Below, one piece after another: positions 35,205-44,343 of a stretch of DNA of 64,000 bases; position 1 is the stretch's first letter; each line of letters starts with the position of its first letter. Below the pieces are notes generated by a model, which was not told the DNA's origin, made no database searches, and saw only the letters and a program-made list of their open reading frames with translations. Source of the stretch: CAZMZF01 sp964570765 (lineage in GTDB: Bacteria > Zixibacteria > MSB-5A5 > RBG-16-43-9); the NCBI GenBank assembly GCA_964570765.1, contig CAZMZF010000005.1:1-64000 (forward strand). Reading direction: 5' to 3'. Both the position numbers and the translations under genes were made by a program.

Positions 35205-35390
35205 ATGGACAAATTGAAATTAAGACCAGAGCTTTGTGGAGAATGTGGTGGATGTGTGGCGGTCTGTGCTTTTGAAGCATTGGAGCTAGAAAGTCAGGGT
35301 TTGAGGATAAAAGAAGAGCTCTGCGTTCTATGCAACGATTGCGTTATCTTCTGCCCTGCAGGTGCACTGGAGATAACTGATGAAAGATAA
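35205..35390 (+). CDS. Small ferredoxin with two [4Fe-4S] clusters
   Basis: The 61-residue protein has two cluster motifs: CGECGGCVAVCAF and CVLCNDCVIFCPAGA. The second has the classic CxxCxxCxxxCP; the first lacks the Pro. It overlaps the following flavoprotein gene by 11 bases, so it is almost certainly the electron donor for that reductase. The start ATG follows TAAGAAATG with a modest ribosome site. Confidence 0.92.
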   Translation: MDKLKLRPELCGECGGCVAVCAFEALELESQGLRIKEELCVLCNDCVIFCPAGALEITDER

Positions 35391-36570
35391 ATATGACTGC
35401 ATAATAGTCGGGGCAGGTCCAGCTGGCTCGATGGCGGCTTTAATCTTAGCTGAAAATCAGCATAATGTACTTTTAATAGAAAAACATAAAGAGGCAGGTC
35501 AACCTTTATGCTGTGCCGAAGCTATCAGCCCGAAAGGGCTTTCAATTTGCGGGGAAGTCAAACCTGCCTGGATAAGTTCACCCATTCATAAAATCTTATT
35601 GAAAAGCCCCTCCGGTAAAGAATTGAAATTCTCCTACCCGGATGCTGGATTAGTTCTTAATCGCAAATTGTTCGATAAAGAATTAGCTCTAAAAGCTCAA
35701 TCCTCAGGCGCAGGTTTGAAACTCAATACTCAAGCAGTTGGTTTAATCCACAACCGGGAAAAAATCTGTGGAATAAAGGTAAAAGAGGATGGTAAAGAGT
35801 TAGAATATCAAGCAAAGGTAATTATCGCGGCGGATGGGATTGAGTCATTAGTGGGCAGATGGGCGGGTTTAGATAATAGCCTGAAATTGCATGAGGTGGA
35901 TTCTGCTTATCAATATCTTTTGAAAAGTGACAGCATAGAGGAGGATGGTATTGAATTTCATTTAGGCACAGAGTTAGCCCCAGGGGGATATGCCTGGATC
36001 TTTCCCAAGGGGAGAAATTTAGCTAACGTGGGCTTAGCCATAACCCCGGCTTCTGGAAATCCGTCTGAGGCGGAAAAGGCTAAGGAGCTTTTAGATTTTT
36101 TTGTAATGAAGAGGTTCAAAAATTTTTCAGTAGAAGAATGGATGACCGGTGGGGTGCCGGCTTATAACCGCAAAAGTCAACTGGTTAAGGATAATCTTCT
36201 CTTTGTAGGAGATGCGGCCAGAGTGGTTGACTCTCTTTCTGGTGCCGGGATTGCCAACGCACTTCTTTCCGGGAAGATTGCCGGGCAGGTTACTTCGGAA
36301 TACCTGAAAAATGGAGAAACTCCTCTTACATATTTAAAGAAATATGAAGAGGAGTTTATGAAAATAAAAGGGAGAGAGTTGAGGTTTTATTCTTTCTGCA
36401 GAAAGATATACCTCAAGATGAAAGATGAGGATTTCGAGGAGGTGATAGATTTTTTAAAACTATATCTGGAAAAGAAAGAGCTTACCAGGTTTACTCCCTT
36501 AGAGGTTTTGAAAGCTATACTGAAATCAAATCCTAAGCTTCTGCTTTTGATCCGGCACCTGGTGTGGTAG
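35380..36570 (+). CDS. Geranylgeranyl reductase-family FAD oxidoreductase
   Basis: The 396-residue flavoprotein has an N-terminal FAD dinucleotide motif DCIIVGAGPAGSMAA, a Cys-Cys pair in GQPLCCAEAISPKGL, the IIAADGIESLVGRW segment, and the second FAD site LLFVGDAARVVDSLSGAGIANALLSG. Archaeal GGRs saturate isoprenoid chains of lipids; bacterial members act on menaquinone tails, carotenoids or chlorophyll side chains. Pairing with a dedicated ferredoxin is like the archaeal systems. Its 3' end overlaps the convergent rpsT by 38 bases. Substrate not determined. Confidence 0.88.
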   Translation: MKDKYDCIIVGAGPAGSMAALILAENQHNVLLIEKHKEAGQPLCCAEAISPKGLSICGEVKPAWISSPIHKILLKSPSGKELKFSYPDAGLVLNRKLFDKELALKAQSSGAGLKLNTQAVGLIHNREKICGIKVKEDGKELEYQAKVIIAADGIESLVGRWAGLDNSLKLHEVDSAYQYLLKSDSIEEDGIEFHLGTELAPGGYAWIFPKGRNLANVGLAITPASGNPSEAEKAKELLDFFVMKRFKNFSVEEWMTGGVPAYNRKSQLVKDNLLFVGDAARVVDSLSGAGIANALLSGKIAGQVTSEYLKNGETPLTYLKKYEEEFMKIKGRELRFYSFCRKIYLKMKDEDFEEVIDFLKLYLEKKELTRFTPLEVLKAILKSNPKLLLLIRHLVW

Positions 36571-36820
36571 CTTTATTCAAGAGATTAGAAAGCCTGGACT
36601 TAATTCGGGAAGCAGTGTTTTTAGGAATAACTTTTTTCCGGGAAGCTTTATCCAGAAGGGAAAATGCATTTTTGAGATTTTCAGTGTTGGGTTTAGTCTC
36701 CACCTTCTTTATCAGATTTTTCAGTTGTGATTTTATCTCCCGGTTACGCTCTCTGGCTTTTAAACTGGTTTTTAACCTCTTGATTACGTCTTTACGAACT
36801 TTAACTCTACGCGCTGGCAA
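36533..36820 (-). CDS. rpsT: 30S ribosomal protein S20
   Basis: The 95-residue basic helical protein has S20 features: (M)PARRVKVRKDVIKRLKTS, QLKNLIKKVE, and ASRKKVIPKNTASRIKSRLSNLLNK. The TTG start at 36820 follows AGGAGG (36830-36825) by 4 bases. A frame open to 36946 would add non-family sequence. The last residues (TTPGAGSKAEA) lie antisense to the end of the geranylgeranyl reductase gene. S20 binds 16S rRNA early in small-subunit assembly. Confidence 0.92.
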   Translation of the reverse strand: MPARRVKVRKDVIKRLKTSLKARERNREIKSQLKNLIKKVETKPNTENLKNAFSLLDKASRKKVIPKNTASRIKSRLSNLLNKATTPGAGSKAEA

Positions 36821-36848
36821 ATTTCCTCCTTTGCAATTTTGAAGGGTA

Positions 36849-36876
36849 AATATAAAGAAAAATCTTTGTTTGTCAA
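36849..36876 (-). promoter_or_regulatory. Promoter for rpsT
   Basis: On the - strand TTGACA (36876-36871), 16 bases, TATATT (36854-36849), 29 bases before the TTG start. The short leader leaves little room for other control. Confidence 0.6.
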
Positions 36877-36931
36877 TTGAAAAAGATTTAGTTTTTATAT
36901 GTTTTGTAGATAGATTATATTCAGATAGGAA

Positions 36932-36959
36932 GCAGGGGTAAGTCAAGAATTACCCCTGC
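36932..36959. repeat. Hairpin between rpsT and murJ
   Basis: GCAGGGGTAA and TTACCCCTGC form a 10-bp stem around an 8-base loop, directly upstream of murJ (ATG 36978). It resembles the GGGGCAGG palindromes of other gaps. It could be a repeat or a regulatory hairpin in the murJ leader. Confidence 0.6.
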
Positions 36960-36977
36960 AAACTTAAAAAAAGAATA

Positions 36978-38558
36978 ATGCAGACTCAGGAAACAAGAGA
37001 TAAGATAGTCAAGTCCACAGGGATAGTTAGCTCTGCTACCTTTTTGTCCAGAGTATTCGGGCTTATCCGGGAGCAGGTTTTCGCCTATCTTTTCGGGGCA
37101 AGCTTAGCTACAGATGCCTTTGTAGCGGCTTTTCGTATCCCCAATCTTTTAAGAGACCTTTTAGCTGAGGGGGCACTCTCCAGCGCTTTCATACCGGTCT
37201 TTACTGAAAAGCTAACTCTGCAAGGGAAAGAAGAAGCTTTTCGATTGATTAATTTGGTGGTTAACCTGCTTCTGGTTGTTTTGTCGGTGATAATAATCTT
37301 AGGGATAATATTTTCTCCTGCTATTGTCAATTTAATAGCTCCGGGTTTTAACAAAATCGATGGGAAGATAGAGCTAACTACTCTTTTAACCAGGATAATG
37401 TTTCCCTTTCTACTTCTGGTTTCATTAGCGGCTGTTTGTATGGGGGTTTTAAACTCCTTCGGAAGGTTTGGAGCTCCAGCTTTAGCTCCGACGATGCTTA
37501 ATTTAGGGATGATCTTAGCCGGCTTTTTAATCTCCCCATTTTTGAAAACCCCGATCATAGGGATGGCTATAGGAGTGCTTTTAGGAGGGGCGGGTCAATT
37601 GTTCATTCAGGTACCAGTTTTATTTAGGTTAGGGTATAGGTACAAACCGATCTTTGACTGGAAAGACCCGGGAGTAAAGAAAATCCTCTGGCTGATGACT
37701 CCAGCTATATTAGGATTAGCTTCCACTCAGGTAAATATCTTCGTCAATACTTTAATAGCTTCCCTTTTACCTCAGGGGAGCGTTTCCTATTTGAATTACA
37801 GCTTCAGATTGATGCATTTCCCCTTAGGGGTTTTCGGAGTTGCAGTTGCTACGGTTACCTTTCCGATTTTAGCTGCAAAGGCAGCACAGAAAAATTTTGA
37901 AGAACTTGTTTCCACCTGTGGCTCTTCTCTGAAACTTATCTTTTTCTTGACTTTACCCTCAACCATTTTTTTAGCGGTAGGCGCAAAGCCAATCATCTCC
38001 CTTTTATATCAACATGGAAAATTTATTTACACAGACACGCAAGCTACTTCTCAGGCACTGATCCTTTATGCCATCGGGCTTTTCGCCTATGCCTCGGTCC
38101 GGATTTTAGCACCGGTCTTCTATGCCTTAGGTGAAGCTAAAGTGCCGGTGATCAGCAGTGCTATTGCAGTTGGGGCTAACATCAGCTTGAATCTGGTCCT
38201 TATGCATTCTTTAAGTTTTCGTGGACTGGCTTTAGCTACTTCTATTGCAGCTATCCTGAATATGTCCATCCTTTTTAATAAACTGGATAAGAGGGTTGGA
38301 CCTTTTGATAAAAAGGATTTGAGAAATAGTTTCCTGAAAATACTTTTAGCTTCCTTTTTAATGGGGCTTTTATTGCAGAGTTTTCTTTTTCTCTACAGGG
38401 TGGATTTAGATAAAGGGAGTTTAATCCAGAAATCGGTCCTGGTAGGCATTATGGTTATAGTTTCTTTTTTTAGCTATCTTTTCTTTGCCAGGATTCTGAA
38501 GATAAAGGAAGTCGAGCGAGTATTGGGGATTTTGGGATTTAAGAGGGGAAAAACTTGA
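36978..38558 (+). CDS. murJ: MurJ, lipid II flippase
   Basis: The 526-residue MviN-family membrane protein has about 14 predicted helices. Family features: STGIVSSATFLSRVFGLIREQVFAYLFGAS at the N-terminus with the conserved Arg residues, RIPNLLRDLLAEGALSSAFIPVF, and FGVAVATVTFPILA. It flips the peptidoglycan precursor lipid II to the periplasmic side. Its stop overlaps the comEC TTG start, so the two are coupled. Confidence 0.96.
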   Translation: MQTQETRDKIVKSTGIVSSATFLSRVFGLIREQVFAYLFGASLATDAFVAAFRIPNLLRDLLAEGALSSAFIPVFTEKLTLQGKEEAFRLINLVVNLLLVVLSVIIILGIIFSPAIVNLIAPGFNKIDGKIELTTLLTRIMFPFLLLVSLAAVCMGVLNSFGRFGAPALAPTMLNLGMILAGFLISPFLKTPIIGMAIGVLLGGAGQLFIQVPVLFRLGYRYKPIFDWKDPGVKKILWLMTPAILGLASTQVNIFVNTLIASLLPQGSVSYLNYSFRLMHFPLGVFGVAVATVTFPILAAKAAQKNFEELVSTCGSSLKLIFFLTLPSTIFLAVGAKPIISLLYQHGKFIYTDTQATSQALILYAIGLFAYASVRILAPVFYALGEAKVPVISSAIAVGANISLNLVLMHSLSFRGLALATSIAAILNMSILFNKLDKRVGPFDKKDLRNSFLKILLASFLMGLLLQSFLFLYRVDLDKGSLIQKSVLVGIMVIVSFFSYLFFARILKIKEVERVLGILGFKRGKT

Positions 38559-40831
38559 GACACAGACCAGCTCTTCTGGCACTGCTGGCTTATACCTCTG
38601 GAATTCTCTTAGGGGTTTACCTGAACCTATCTACCTTAATTTTACTTTTTTTAATCTTGAGTTTACTTTTTCTTTTTTTCTTCCTTCGTCAGGAGAAAAA
38701 ATTGGGTGTTTTTCTCATTGTCCTTCTTTTGATATTAACCGGATTCTGGAGATACGAGTTAAAAACCAGAGATTTACCCATAAATCATATATCTTTTTTC
38801 ACCAGACTATATGGTAAGGTGGAGCTGGTTGGAATTATCTCCAGAGACCCGGATATAAGAGAGGATAAAACTTTTTTAGAAATAGATATTAGGGAGTTAT
38901 CTTTTAATCAGAAAAAGATTAAAACCACTGGTAAAATCCTTTTGAAAATTAAACAACCGACCAACCTTTTCAACTATGGTGATTTGATTCAGTTCAAGGG
39001 TTATCTTTACTCTCCTTTCCCTCCCAAAAATCCGGGGGCTTTTGACTATGGAAAATATCTTAGCACTAAGGAAATCTTTGGATGCCTGAATTTACAGAGC
39101 GATTCTGAAGTCAAGATTTTAGAGAGGGGGGAAGGCAATTTTTTTATCTCCAGGATAATTCTTCCAGTAAAATATTATATTCTTAACTTCTTTAAGAGAA
39201 ACCTGACCGGCTCTCACCAGGCGATCTTGAGTGGTTTTGTCTTAGGGGAGAGAAGAGGTATTCCACAGGGGGTCTATAAACTTTTCACCGATACCGGCAC
39301 CCTTCATCTTTTAGCCATATCCGGCTCAAATGTGGCCATAGTTGTTCTTGTCTTTTTTGGAGCTTTCAAACTATTGAGGATACCTTATCGGGTTTCATTA
39401 CTTTTAGTTTTTCCACTAGTTATAGTTTTTTCTTTTGTTACCGGGAATCAACCCTCAGTGGTTAGAGCCTCCATTATGACCTCTATTTTCCTTATTTCAC
39501 TTTTGGTAGAAAGAGAAAGAGACCTGATCAATATCTGGGCTTTAGCGGCCCTGGTAATACTTTTCGCAAATCCATCCTCTCTTTTCGATGTCGGTTTTCA
39601 ATTATCTTTTGCAGCTACCCTGGGTTTGATCCTCTGGGTTCCTAAATTAGAGAAGCTTTTCCTCTCCAAGCTAAAAAACCGGTTCTTTAAATATTATATT
39701 GTACTACCCTTTTTCGTTTCCCTTTCAGCACAGCTTTTCACCTATCCGGTTACGGCTTATTATTTTAATAAATTCTCTATTTATTCCCTTTTGGCTAATC
39801 TTTTTATCGTACCACTCACTGGTTTAGTAGTTATGGTAGGGGCGATTTCACTTCTGATCAGCCTTTTAAGCTTGAAGCTGTCTATTTTATTTACTTCTTT
39901 CAACTGGATTTGTCTGGAGCTTATCCTGAGAATTCTGTCCTTTTTCTCTTCACTTCCTTATGCAGATTTAAAAGTCTCTTCACCCTCCTATCTTTTCATT
40001 TTAGCTTTTTATTTTTCTCTTTTTGTAGCTATTTTTCAAAAAAATCTAAAAGGGTTCTTGTTAAGAACATCTCTTTTGGGTTTTGTCTGGATAGGTTTTC
40101 TTTTGATTTTTAATTCCCTGAACAACAGGTCATCCGAATTGAAAATCACCTATCTTTCAGCTTCAGGTGAGGCGGTTCTGGTAGAAGCTCCTCAAAGTAA
40201 AAGAGTTTTAATAAATTTATCAGAAGAGCCTCAAGAGGTAGAAAGGATTATCCTTCCTTTTCTTTACAAAAAAGGGATAAACCAGCTGGATGGGCTGATC
40301 CTTACAGATGAAAAAAGGTTAGAGGAAAAGCTCTCCGAGCTTCTAGGAGAGATAAAGGTGAAAGAGATCTGGGTGGTTGAGGAGGGGGTCCCGGTTTTAA
40401 AAAAACTTTATGGAGCTAAAGTCGAAATTAGAGATTTGAAAGAGTTAAATCAGGTCTGGTCAAGAGTTAAGGTTTTCTCGATTTGTCCCGATAAAAAATC
40501 TGGAAGGGGGATGTTTGAACATAGTCCCCCTTTGATGCTAAGTTATGGGAAATTTAAGCTATTACTGGCTGAAGGTTCTTTCCCGGAAAGCTTAGCCATC
40601 AGGTTAAAACCTGATATAATAAGTTTTAATCCACAAGGAGAGGATTTAGACTGGATATGTCGTTTTGTTTTGAATGAAAAGATTTCTTTTAGTTCAATAA
40701 TCTCAGGTTATAAAGCGCTTGATTTTTTCAAGGTTAAACAGAAAAAGATTTTCGAGACGTCCAGACTGGGTGCGGTAGTAATTGAGGTTGACAAAGCAAA
40801 ATATCTGATCAGAGCAGTCCTAAGAAAATAA
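38555..40831 (+). CDS. comEC: ComEC/Rec2-family DNA uptake channel with degenerate beta-lactamase-like domain
   Basis: The 758-residue protein has N-terminal helices plus a DUF4131/OB-like part (about 1-190) and the competence domain (about 200-500; TGTLHLLAISGSNVAIV, GNQPSVVRASIM, FDVGFQLSFAATLGL). A C-terminal region follows (about 528-758) where the metallo-beta-lactamase domain should be. It keeps the outline (TYLSASGEAVLV, PFLYKKGINQLDGLILT), but the HxDxDH metal motif is replaced by LTDEKRLEEKL and the DVGQGD motif is absent. It transports one DNA strand into the cytoplasm during transformation. The nuclease-like domain is probably catalytically dead. TTG start after AAGAGGGG. Confidence 0.9.
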   Translation: MRHRPALLALLAYTSGILLGVYLNLSTLILLFLILSLLFLFFFLRQEKKLGVFLIVLLLILTGFWRYELKTRDLPINHISFFTRLYGKVELVGIISRDPDIREDKTFLEIDIRELSFNQKKIKTTGKILLKIKQPTNLFNYGDLIQFKGYLYSPFPPKNPGAFDYGKYLSTKEIFGCLNLQSDSEVKILERGEGNFFISRIILPVKYYILNFFKRNLTGSHQAILSGFVLGERRGIPQGVYKLFTDTGTLHLLAISGSNVAIVVLVFFGAFKLLRIPYRVSLLLVFPLVIVFSFVTGNQPSVVRASIMTSIFLISLLVERERDLINIWALAALVILFANPSSLFDVGFQLSFAATLGLILWVPKLEKLFLSKLKNRFFKYYIVLPFFVSLSAQLFTYPVTAYYFNKFSIYSLLANLFIVPLTGLVVMVGAISLLISLLSLKLSILFTSFNWICLELILRILSFFSSLPYADLKVSSPSYLFILAFYFSLFVAIFQKNLKGFLLRTSLLGFVWIGFLLIFNSLNNRSSELKITYLSASGEAVLVEAPQSKRVLINLSEEPQEVERIILPFLYKKGINQLDGLILTDEKRLEEKLSELLGEIKVKEIWVVEEGVPVLKKLYGAKVEIRDLKELNQVWSRVKVFSICPDKKSGRGMFEHSPPLMLSYGKFKLLLAEGSFPESLAIRLKPDIISFNPQGEDLDWICRFVLNEKISFSSIISGYKALDFFKVKQKKIFETSRLGAVVIEVDKAKYLIRAVLRK

Positions 40832-40853
40832 AAATTAGTCCAGAAGCTTTAAC

Positions 40854-42059
40854 ATGAGTTTAACTGGCAATTTAAATACGGTCTCTTTCCCTGATCTGTT
40901 GCAACTAATTAGTTCGAGCAAAAAGATCGGTATGCTTACCCTGATGCGTCAGACTCAGAGAAAAGAGATCTATTTCCAAGAAGGGAATATAATTTATGCT
41001 TCCTCTTCTAATGCTGAAGAGGAGCTCTTAGGAAACCTTCTTCTGAGGTTAGGCAAGATCTCACAGCAAGAGTTAAATGAGGTTTTGAAACTTCACCGAA
41101 CTACTGGTAAAATGATTGGTGCTACCATTGTGGAGATGGGTTTATTGAAAAAAGAGGAGCTGGTGGCTTGTTTGAAACTGCAGATCGAAGAAATCGTTTA
41201 TAATCTTTTTAGCTGGACGGAAGGTGATTTTACCTTTCAAGATGGCAAAGAGCCAGTCGAGGGACAGATAACCACGAATATGAATACGATTAATGTTATT
41301 ATGGAAGGAACCAGGAAAATCGACGAGATGCTGGAGATGCAGAAAAGCCTTCCTAAAGATAATGTGGTTCTGAAAGGAAATCCTAATCTCAAAATTGGGT
41401 CCAACGCCATAAATCTGAGCCTGACGGAATTCAAGACCCTGCTTATGGTAGATGGAGATAAAACCTATCCGGATATTTTAGTGGAAAGCCCATTAGGTGA
41501 ATATGATACATCCAGGGCTTTGTTGAGGTTACTGGATCAGGGATTGGTGATCCCCGGAGAAAAGACCCAGACCAAAAAAGATAAAAAAAGAGAAGAGTCA
41601 GTTTTGATCGAGATATTGCTTCAGGTATTCTCCACCAGCTTTTCAGTTGTGAATAAAATTCTATTACAGAAGTTAGGCAAAGTTCAGGAAAAGCTCTGGG
41701 ATCGAGCTCTAAATCAAAAGAAATCTATATTTCCGGTTTTAAATCATTTAATGAAAAATGGAACCTTGATTCAATCCATAGAATTAGTAGAAGCCTATCG
41801 CAATATGTCTCTATACAAGATTCCGGAAGAGATTAGATTTCATCAGATCTTTCAGGGATTGCAGAGTTTGCTTTTAAGTTATTTGACTTTAGCCTATCAT
41901 TTCGTAGGAGAAGATATCACTCGAAAAATGATTAGCGAGATTAAAAAAAGCACAGCTCCTTATCTTTTGAAAGAGAGGGAGATTGTAAAAAAATTTGATT
42001 TAGAGGATGATCTGTATAGAACTCTCAAACTTGCTTTAAAAGGCGAGGAGATGGCTTAG
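40854..42059 (+). CDS. DUF4388 (PATAN-like) regulatory protein
   Basis: The 401-residue protein has an N-terminal DUF4388 domain (about 1-95: MSLTGNLNTVSFPDLLQLIS, KEIYFQEGNIIYASS, EELLGNLLLRLGKIS). A second part (about 75-150) has the LGxxL...GLL..EEL..CL..Q pattern of MshEN-like segments and YNLFSWTEGDFTF. The remainder (200-400) is helical and unassigned. DUF4388 proteins occur in gliding/twitching and two-component networks. It is the first gene of a cluster ending with Roadblock, MglA and PilB genes, which supports a role in surface motility or pilus control. Confidence 0.85.
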   Translation: MSLTGNLNTVSFPDLLQLISSSKKIGMLTLMRQTQRKEIYFQEGNIIYASSSNAEEELLGNLLLRLGKISQQELNEVLKLHRTTGKMIGATIVEMGLLKKEELVACLKLQIEEIVYNLFSWTEGDFTFQDGKEPVEGQITTNMNTINVIMEGTRKIDEMLEMQKSLPKDNVVLKGNPNLKIGSNAINLSLTEFKTLLMVDGDKTYPDILVESPLGEYDTSRALLRLLDQGLVIPGEKTQTKKDKKREESVLIEILLQVFSTSFSVVNKILLQKLGKVQEKLWDRALNQKKSIFPVLNHLMKNGTLIQSIELVEAYRNMSLYKIPEEIRFHQIFQGLQSLLLSYLTLAYHFVGEDITRKMISEIKKSTAPYLLKEREIVKKFDLEDDLYRTLKLALKGEEMA

Positions 42060-42068
42060 GAGGGATAG

Positions 42069-42455
42069 TTGCTGAGGCTTAAATCAAAATTTCATCTGGG
42101 ATTAATGATCTTGGTCTTGTTTTTTTTCTCCGGGAGAGATTGTCTGGCACAGGAGCAGAGTGAGGGGGAGGCTTCTTTTTTAGGAGCTTTGTTATCGATT
42201 TTGATCCTGTTAGTGTTGGGTGGCGGAATATTTTTTGCTCTCAAAATCCGTTCACTGCTTAAGGGCGGGGAACTCTCCTCAGCCTGGGTTTTCTCAGGCA
42301 TAGCCTTATCAATTTTATTTGTCTCCATTTTCTTGGAATTCCTGAGCAGTTTAGGGGTGATAAAAAGCCTTTCAGCTTTAGTTTTACTTTTACAGTTTTT
42401 TGGTTTTATCCTTCTGGTTTTTGGATTCATCCTGATAAAGAAAAAACTCGGCTGA
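42069..42455 (+). CDS. Small membrane protein of the motility cluster
   Basis: The 128-residue protein has a hydrophobic N-terminal segment that may be a signal peptide (ending CLAQEQ) and three further transmembrane helices (about 38-58, 72-92 and 100-123). No family is recognised. The TTG start sits just after AGGAGGGATAG. It is 9 bases downstream of the DUF4388 gene and likely co-transcribed. Confidence 0.6.
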   Translation: MLRLKSKFHLGLMILVLFFFSGRDCLAQEQSEGEASFLGALLSILILLVLGGGIFFALKIRSLLKGGELSSAWVFSGIALSILFVSIFLEFLSSLGVIKSLSALVLLLQFFGFILLVFGFILIKKKLG

Positions 42456-42576
42456 ACATTGTCACCGGTCTTACGCATCCGTTTCTCGGATCGGTATAGT
42501 GTATTCTTTTACAGTAAAGTTATCCCTTTAAACTGTCGATAAATTTTATGGTATATCTTTTTAAAGAGAAAAGATT

Positions 42577-43425
42577 ATGGCAGAATTGCTAGAATTGGAA
42601 GAAAGGATAGAGAAGTGTCGAAAAATCCTTTCCGAACATCCCGACTCTCAAATATTTGCCGCTCTGGCAGAGGCTTACCGGAAAAAAGGAGAGCTGGACA
42701 AGTCGTTTGAAATCTGTCGGGGTGGACTAAAAAACCATCCAGATTATGGAGCGGGCCATCTGATTATGGCTAAGGTCAACTTTGACCGGGAGATGTATTC
42801 GGAGGCGGAAAAAGAACTTCTTTTAGCCATAAAGGTAGATGGCAGAACGCGGGTTACAGAACAGCTCCTGGCTCAGATAATGGTCAAAAAAGGTGAGTTT
42901 AGAGAGGCGAAAAGTATCGTTGAAAAACTTCTATCGACTGACAAAAGGAACCCAATCCTCAAATCGCTTCTGGAAGAAGTTCAGAAAGGTTTGAAGGAGG
43001 AAAAAAGAAGAGGAGTAGTATTCACACCTCCTGAAGCACCGGTTCGAGGAGAAAAACAGCCAGTAAAAGTCGAAAAAAATCTACCTTTTTCAGAGGTCCT
43101 TTTCTCCTTAACCTCCCTGCCAAATCTTATAGCGGCATTGGCTGTAGGTGAGGATGGGTTAGTTAGAGAAAATAGATTGAAGATCGATTTAGACCAGGAA
43201 AACTTAGGTGCAGTTATCGCCGAACTTTTCAGAGAGATAAAAGCAGGTTTGCCCAGGCTCAATTTCGGCAACCTGGAGCAGTTTTTGATAGAAGCAGAAG
43301 AGTTCAGCTTCTGGGCCATTAAACTGAAAAAGTCTATCTTGTTATTGGTATGTAGAAGCGAAGCTAATCTGGGTTATTTAAAAATAAGGGTTGATCAAAT
43401 CGTAGAGAGATTGGCTGAGGATTAA
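42577..43425 (+). CDS. TPR protein fused to a Roadblock/LC7-like domain
   Basis: The 282-residue protein has three to four TPR-like helix pairs at the N-terminus (about 1-135: AALAEAYRKKGELDKSFEICR, HLIMAKVNFDREMYSEAEKELL, LLAQIMVKKGEFREAKSIVEKLL). A Pro-rich linker leads to a C-terminal domain (about 165-280) with the Roadblock outline: SLPNLIAALAVGEDGLVREN, a helix LGAVIAELFREI, strands, and a closing helix IRVDQIVERL. Such a fusion would tie a scaffold to an MglB-like module. It lies between a membrane protein and a membrane-Roadblock fusion. Confidence 0.75.
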   Translation: MAELLELEERIEKCRKILSEHPDSQIFAALAEAYRKKGELDKSFEICRGGLKNHPDYGAGHLIMAKVNFDREMYSEAEKELLLAIKVDGRTRVTEQLLAQIMVKKGEFREAKSIVEKLLSTDKRNPILKSLLEEVQKGLKEEKRRGVVFTPPEAPVRGEKQPVKVEKNLPFSEVLFSLTSLPNLIAALAVGEDGLVRENRLKIDLDQENLGAVIAELFREIKAGLPRLNFGNLEQFLIEAEEFSFWAIKLKKSILLLVCRSEANLGYLKIRVDQIVERLAED

Positions 43426-43446
43426 CTCGTTAAAAAGGCAAAAAAG

Positions 43447-44343
43447 ATGCAAAAGGAAGATAGTTTTAAAGAATATCGGCAAATGTTTATACTCTCTGCT
43501 TTCCTGTCGGTTTTCCCGCTTCTCTTTTTTCCAAAGTATTTAGAGACTGAGATCAACCCGCTTTTTCTTTTTCCGTTTGAGTTCATATGGTATATCCTGG
43601 TTTACTTTTTCCTTTTCCCTTTACTCTCCTTTTCACTAATCCTACTATATTCTTTTTTCAGTTTTCTCCTAAGGATTACCATAGGTTTTGTCTTTGGGGT
43701 GTTTATTTCTTTTATGTTCTCTTATAATTTACTTCTTTCTCTGAAGCTGGGAATGTTAGCCTACCTTCCCTCGATCCTGTTTCAGATAGTTTTATTACCT
43801 TTTATTTTCAAATTCTCATTCGGGGATAAGATCTTCAAATTAGAAAGAGAAAAAAGACTTGAAAGATCAAGACCTCTGCCCGAGGTGAAGGAGGAGGTAA
43901 TTCCACTTCATCCAAAAGCTGAGGTAAAAGAGAGCGCTTTAGAAAATGCGCTGAGTTACCTTAAGGATTATTCCGGAGTGGAGGGAGCATTTTTAGTAGA
44001 TTCCGAAGGTCTGATTGTGGGGCAGGATTGTGAAGAAGGGTTAGATGGGGGAAAAATTGCTCCTTTAGCTTTAAGCCTGGAGGAGATAAACTCTAACATC
44101 TTAAAGAAGATAGGAGAATCCAGGGTGGATAGGATTCAGCTTTTCACATCCGGAAGGTGGATAAATTTGAACCGGGTTTTAGATTTCACCCTGGTGACTA
44201 TAGCCAGCCGGAATACAGATGAATTGCTTAATATACGAATAATAAGAGCAGCTGAGATGCTTAAAAAATTCATAAAAGAAAGATATGGAAAACTCCTGGG
44301 ATTGGAGGAGGGAAAAAATGTATCAGATCTTAGAGGAGCTTAA
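43447..44343 (+). CDS. Membrane-anchored Roadblock/LC7 protein
   Basis: The 298-residue protein has four or five transmembrane helices (about 12-130, rich in Phe/Leu) and a linker. A cytoplasmic Roadblock/LC7-like domain follows (about 160-285: ENALSYLKDYSGVEGAFLVDSEGLIVGQD, ILKKIGESRVDRIQLFT, LNIRIIRAAEMLKKF). The membrane part could place the small GTPase partner at the inner membrane. Its end overlaps the next Roadblock gene by 26 bases. Confidence 0.75.
   Translation: MQKEDSFKEYRQMFILSAFLSVFPLLFFPKYLETEINPLFLFPFEFIWYILVYFFLFPLLSFSLILLYSFFSFLLRITIGFVFGVFISFMFSYNLLLSLKLGMLAYLPSILFQIVLLPFIFKFSFGDKIFKLEREKRLERSRPLPEVKEEVIPLHPKAEVKESALENALSYLKDYSGVEGAFLVDSEGLIVGQDCEEGLDGGKIAPLALSLEEINSNILKKIGESRVDRIQLFTSGRWINLNRVLDFTLVTIASRNTDELLNIRIIRAAEMLKKFIKERYGKLLGLEEGKNVSDLRGA

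Noticed and set aside
36564..36842. 92-codon + strand frame over rpsT
   Set aside because: Antisense shadow of ribosomal protein S20, which has a good start, promoter and family match.
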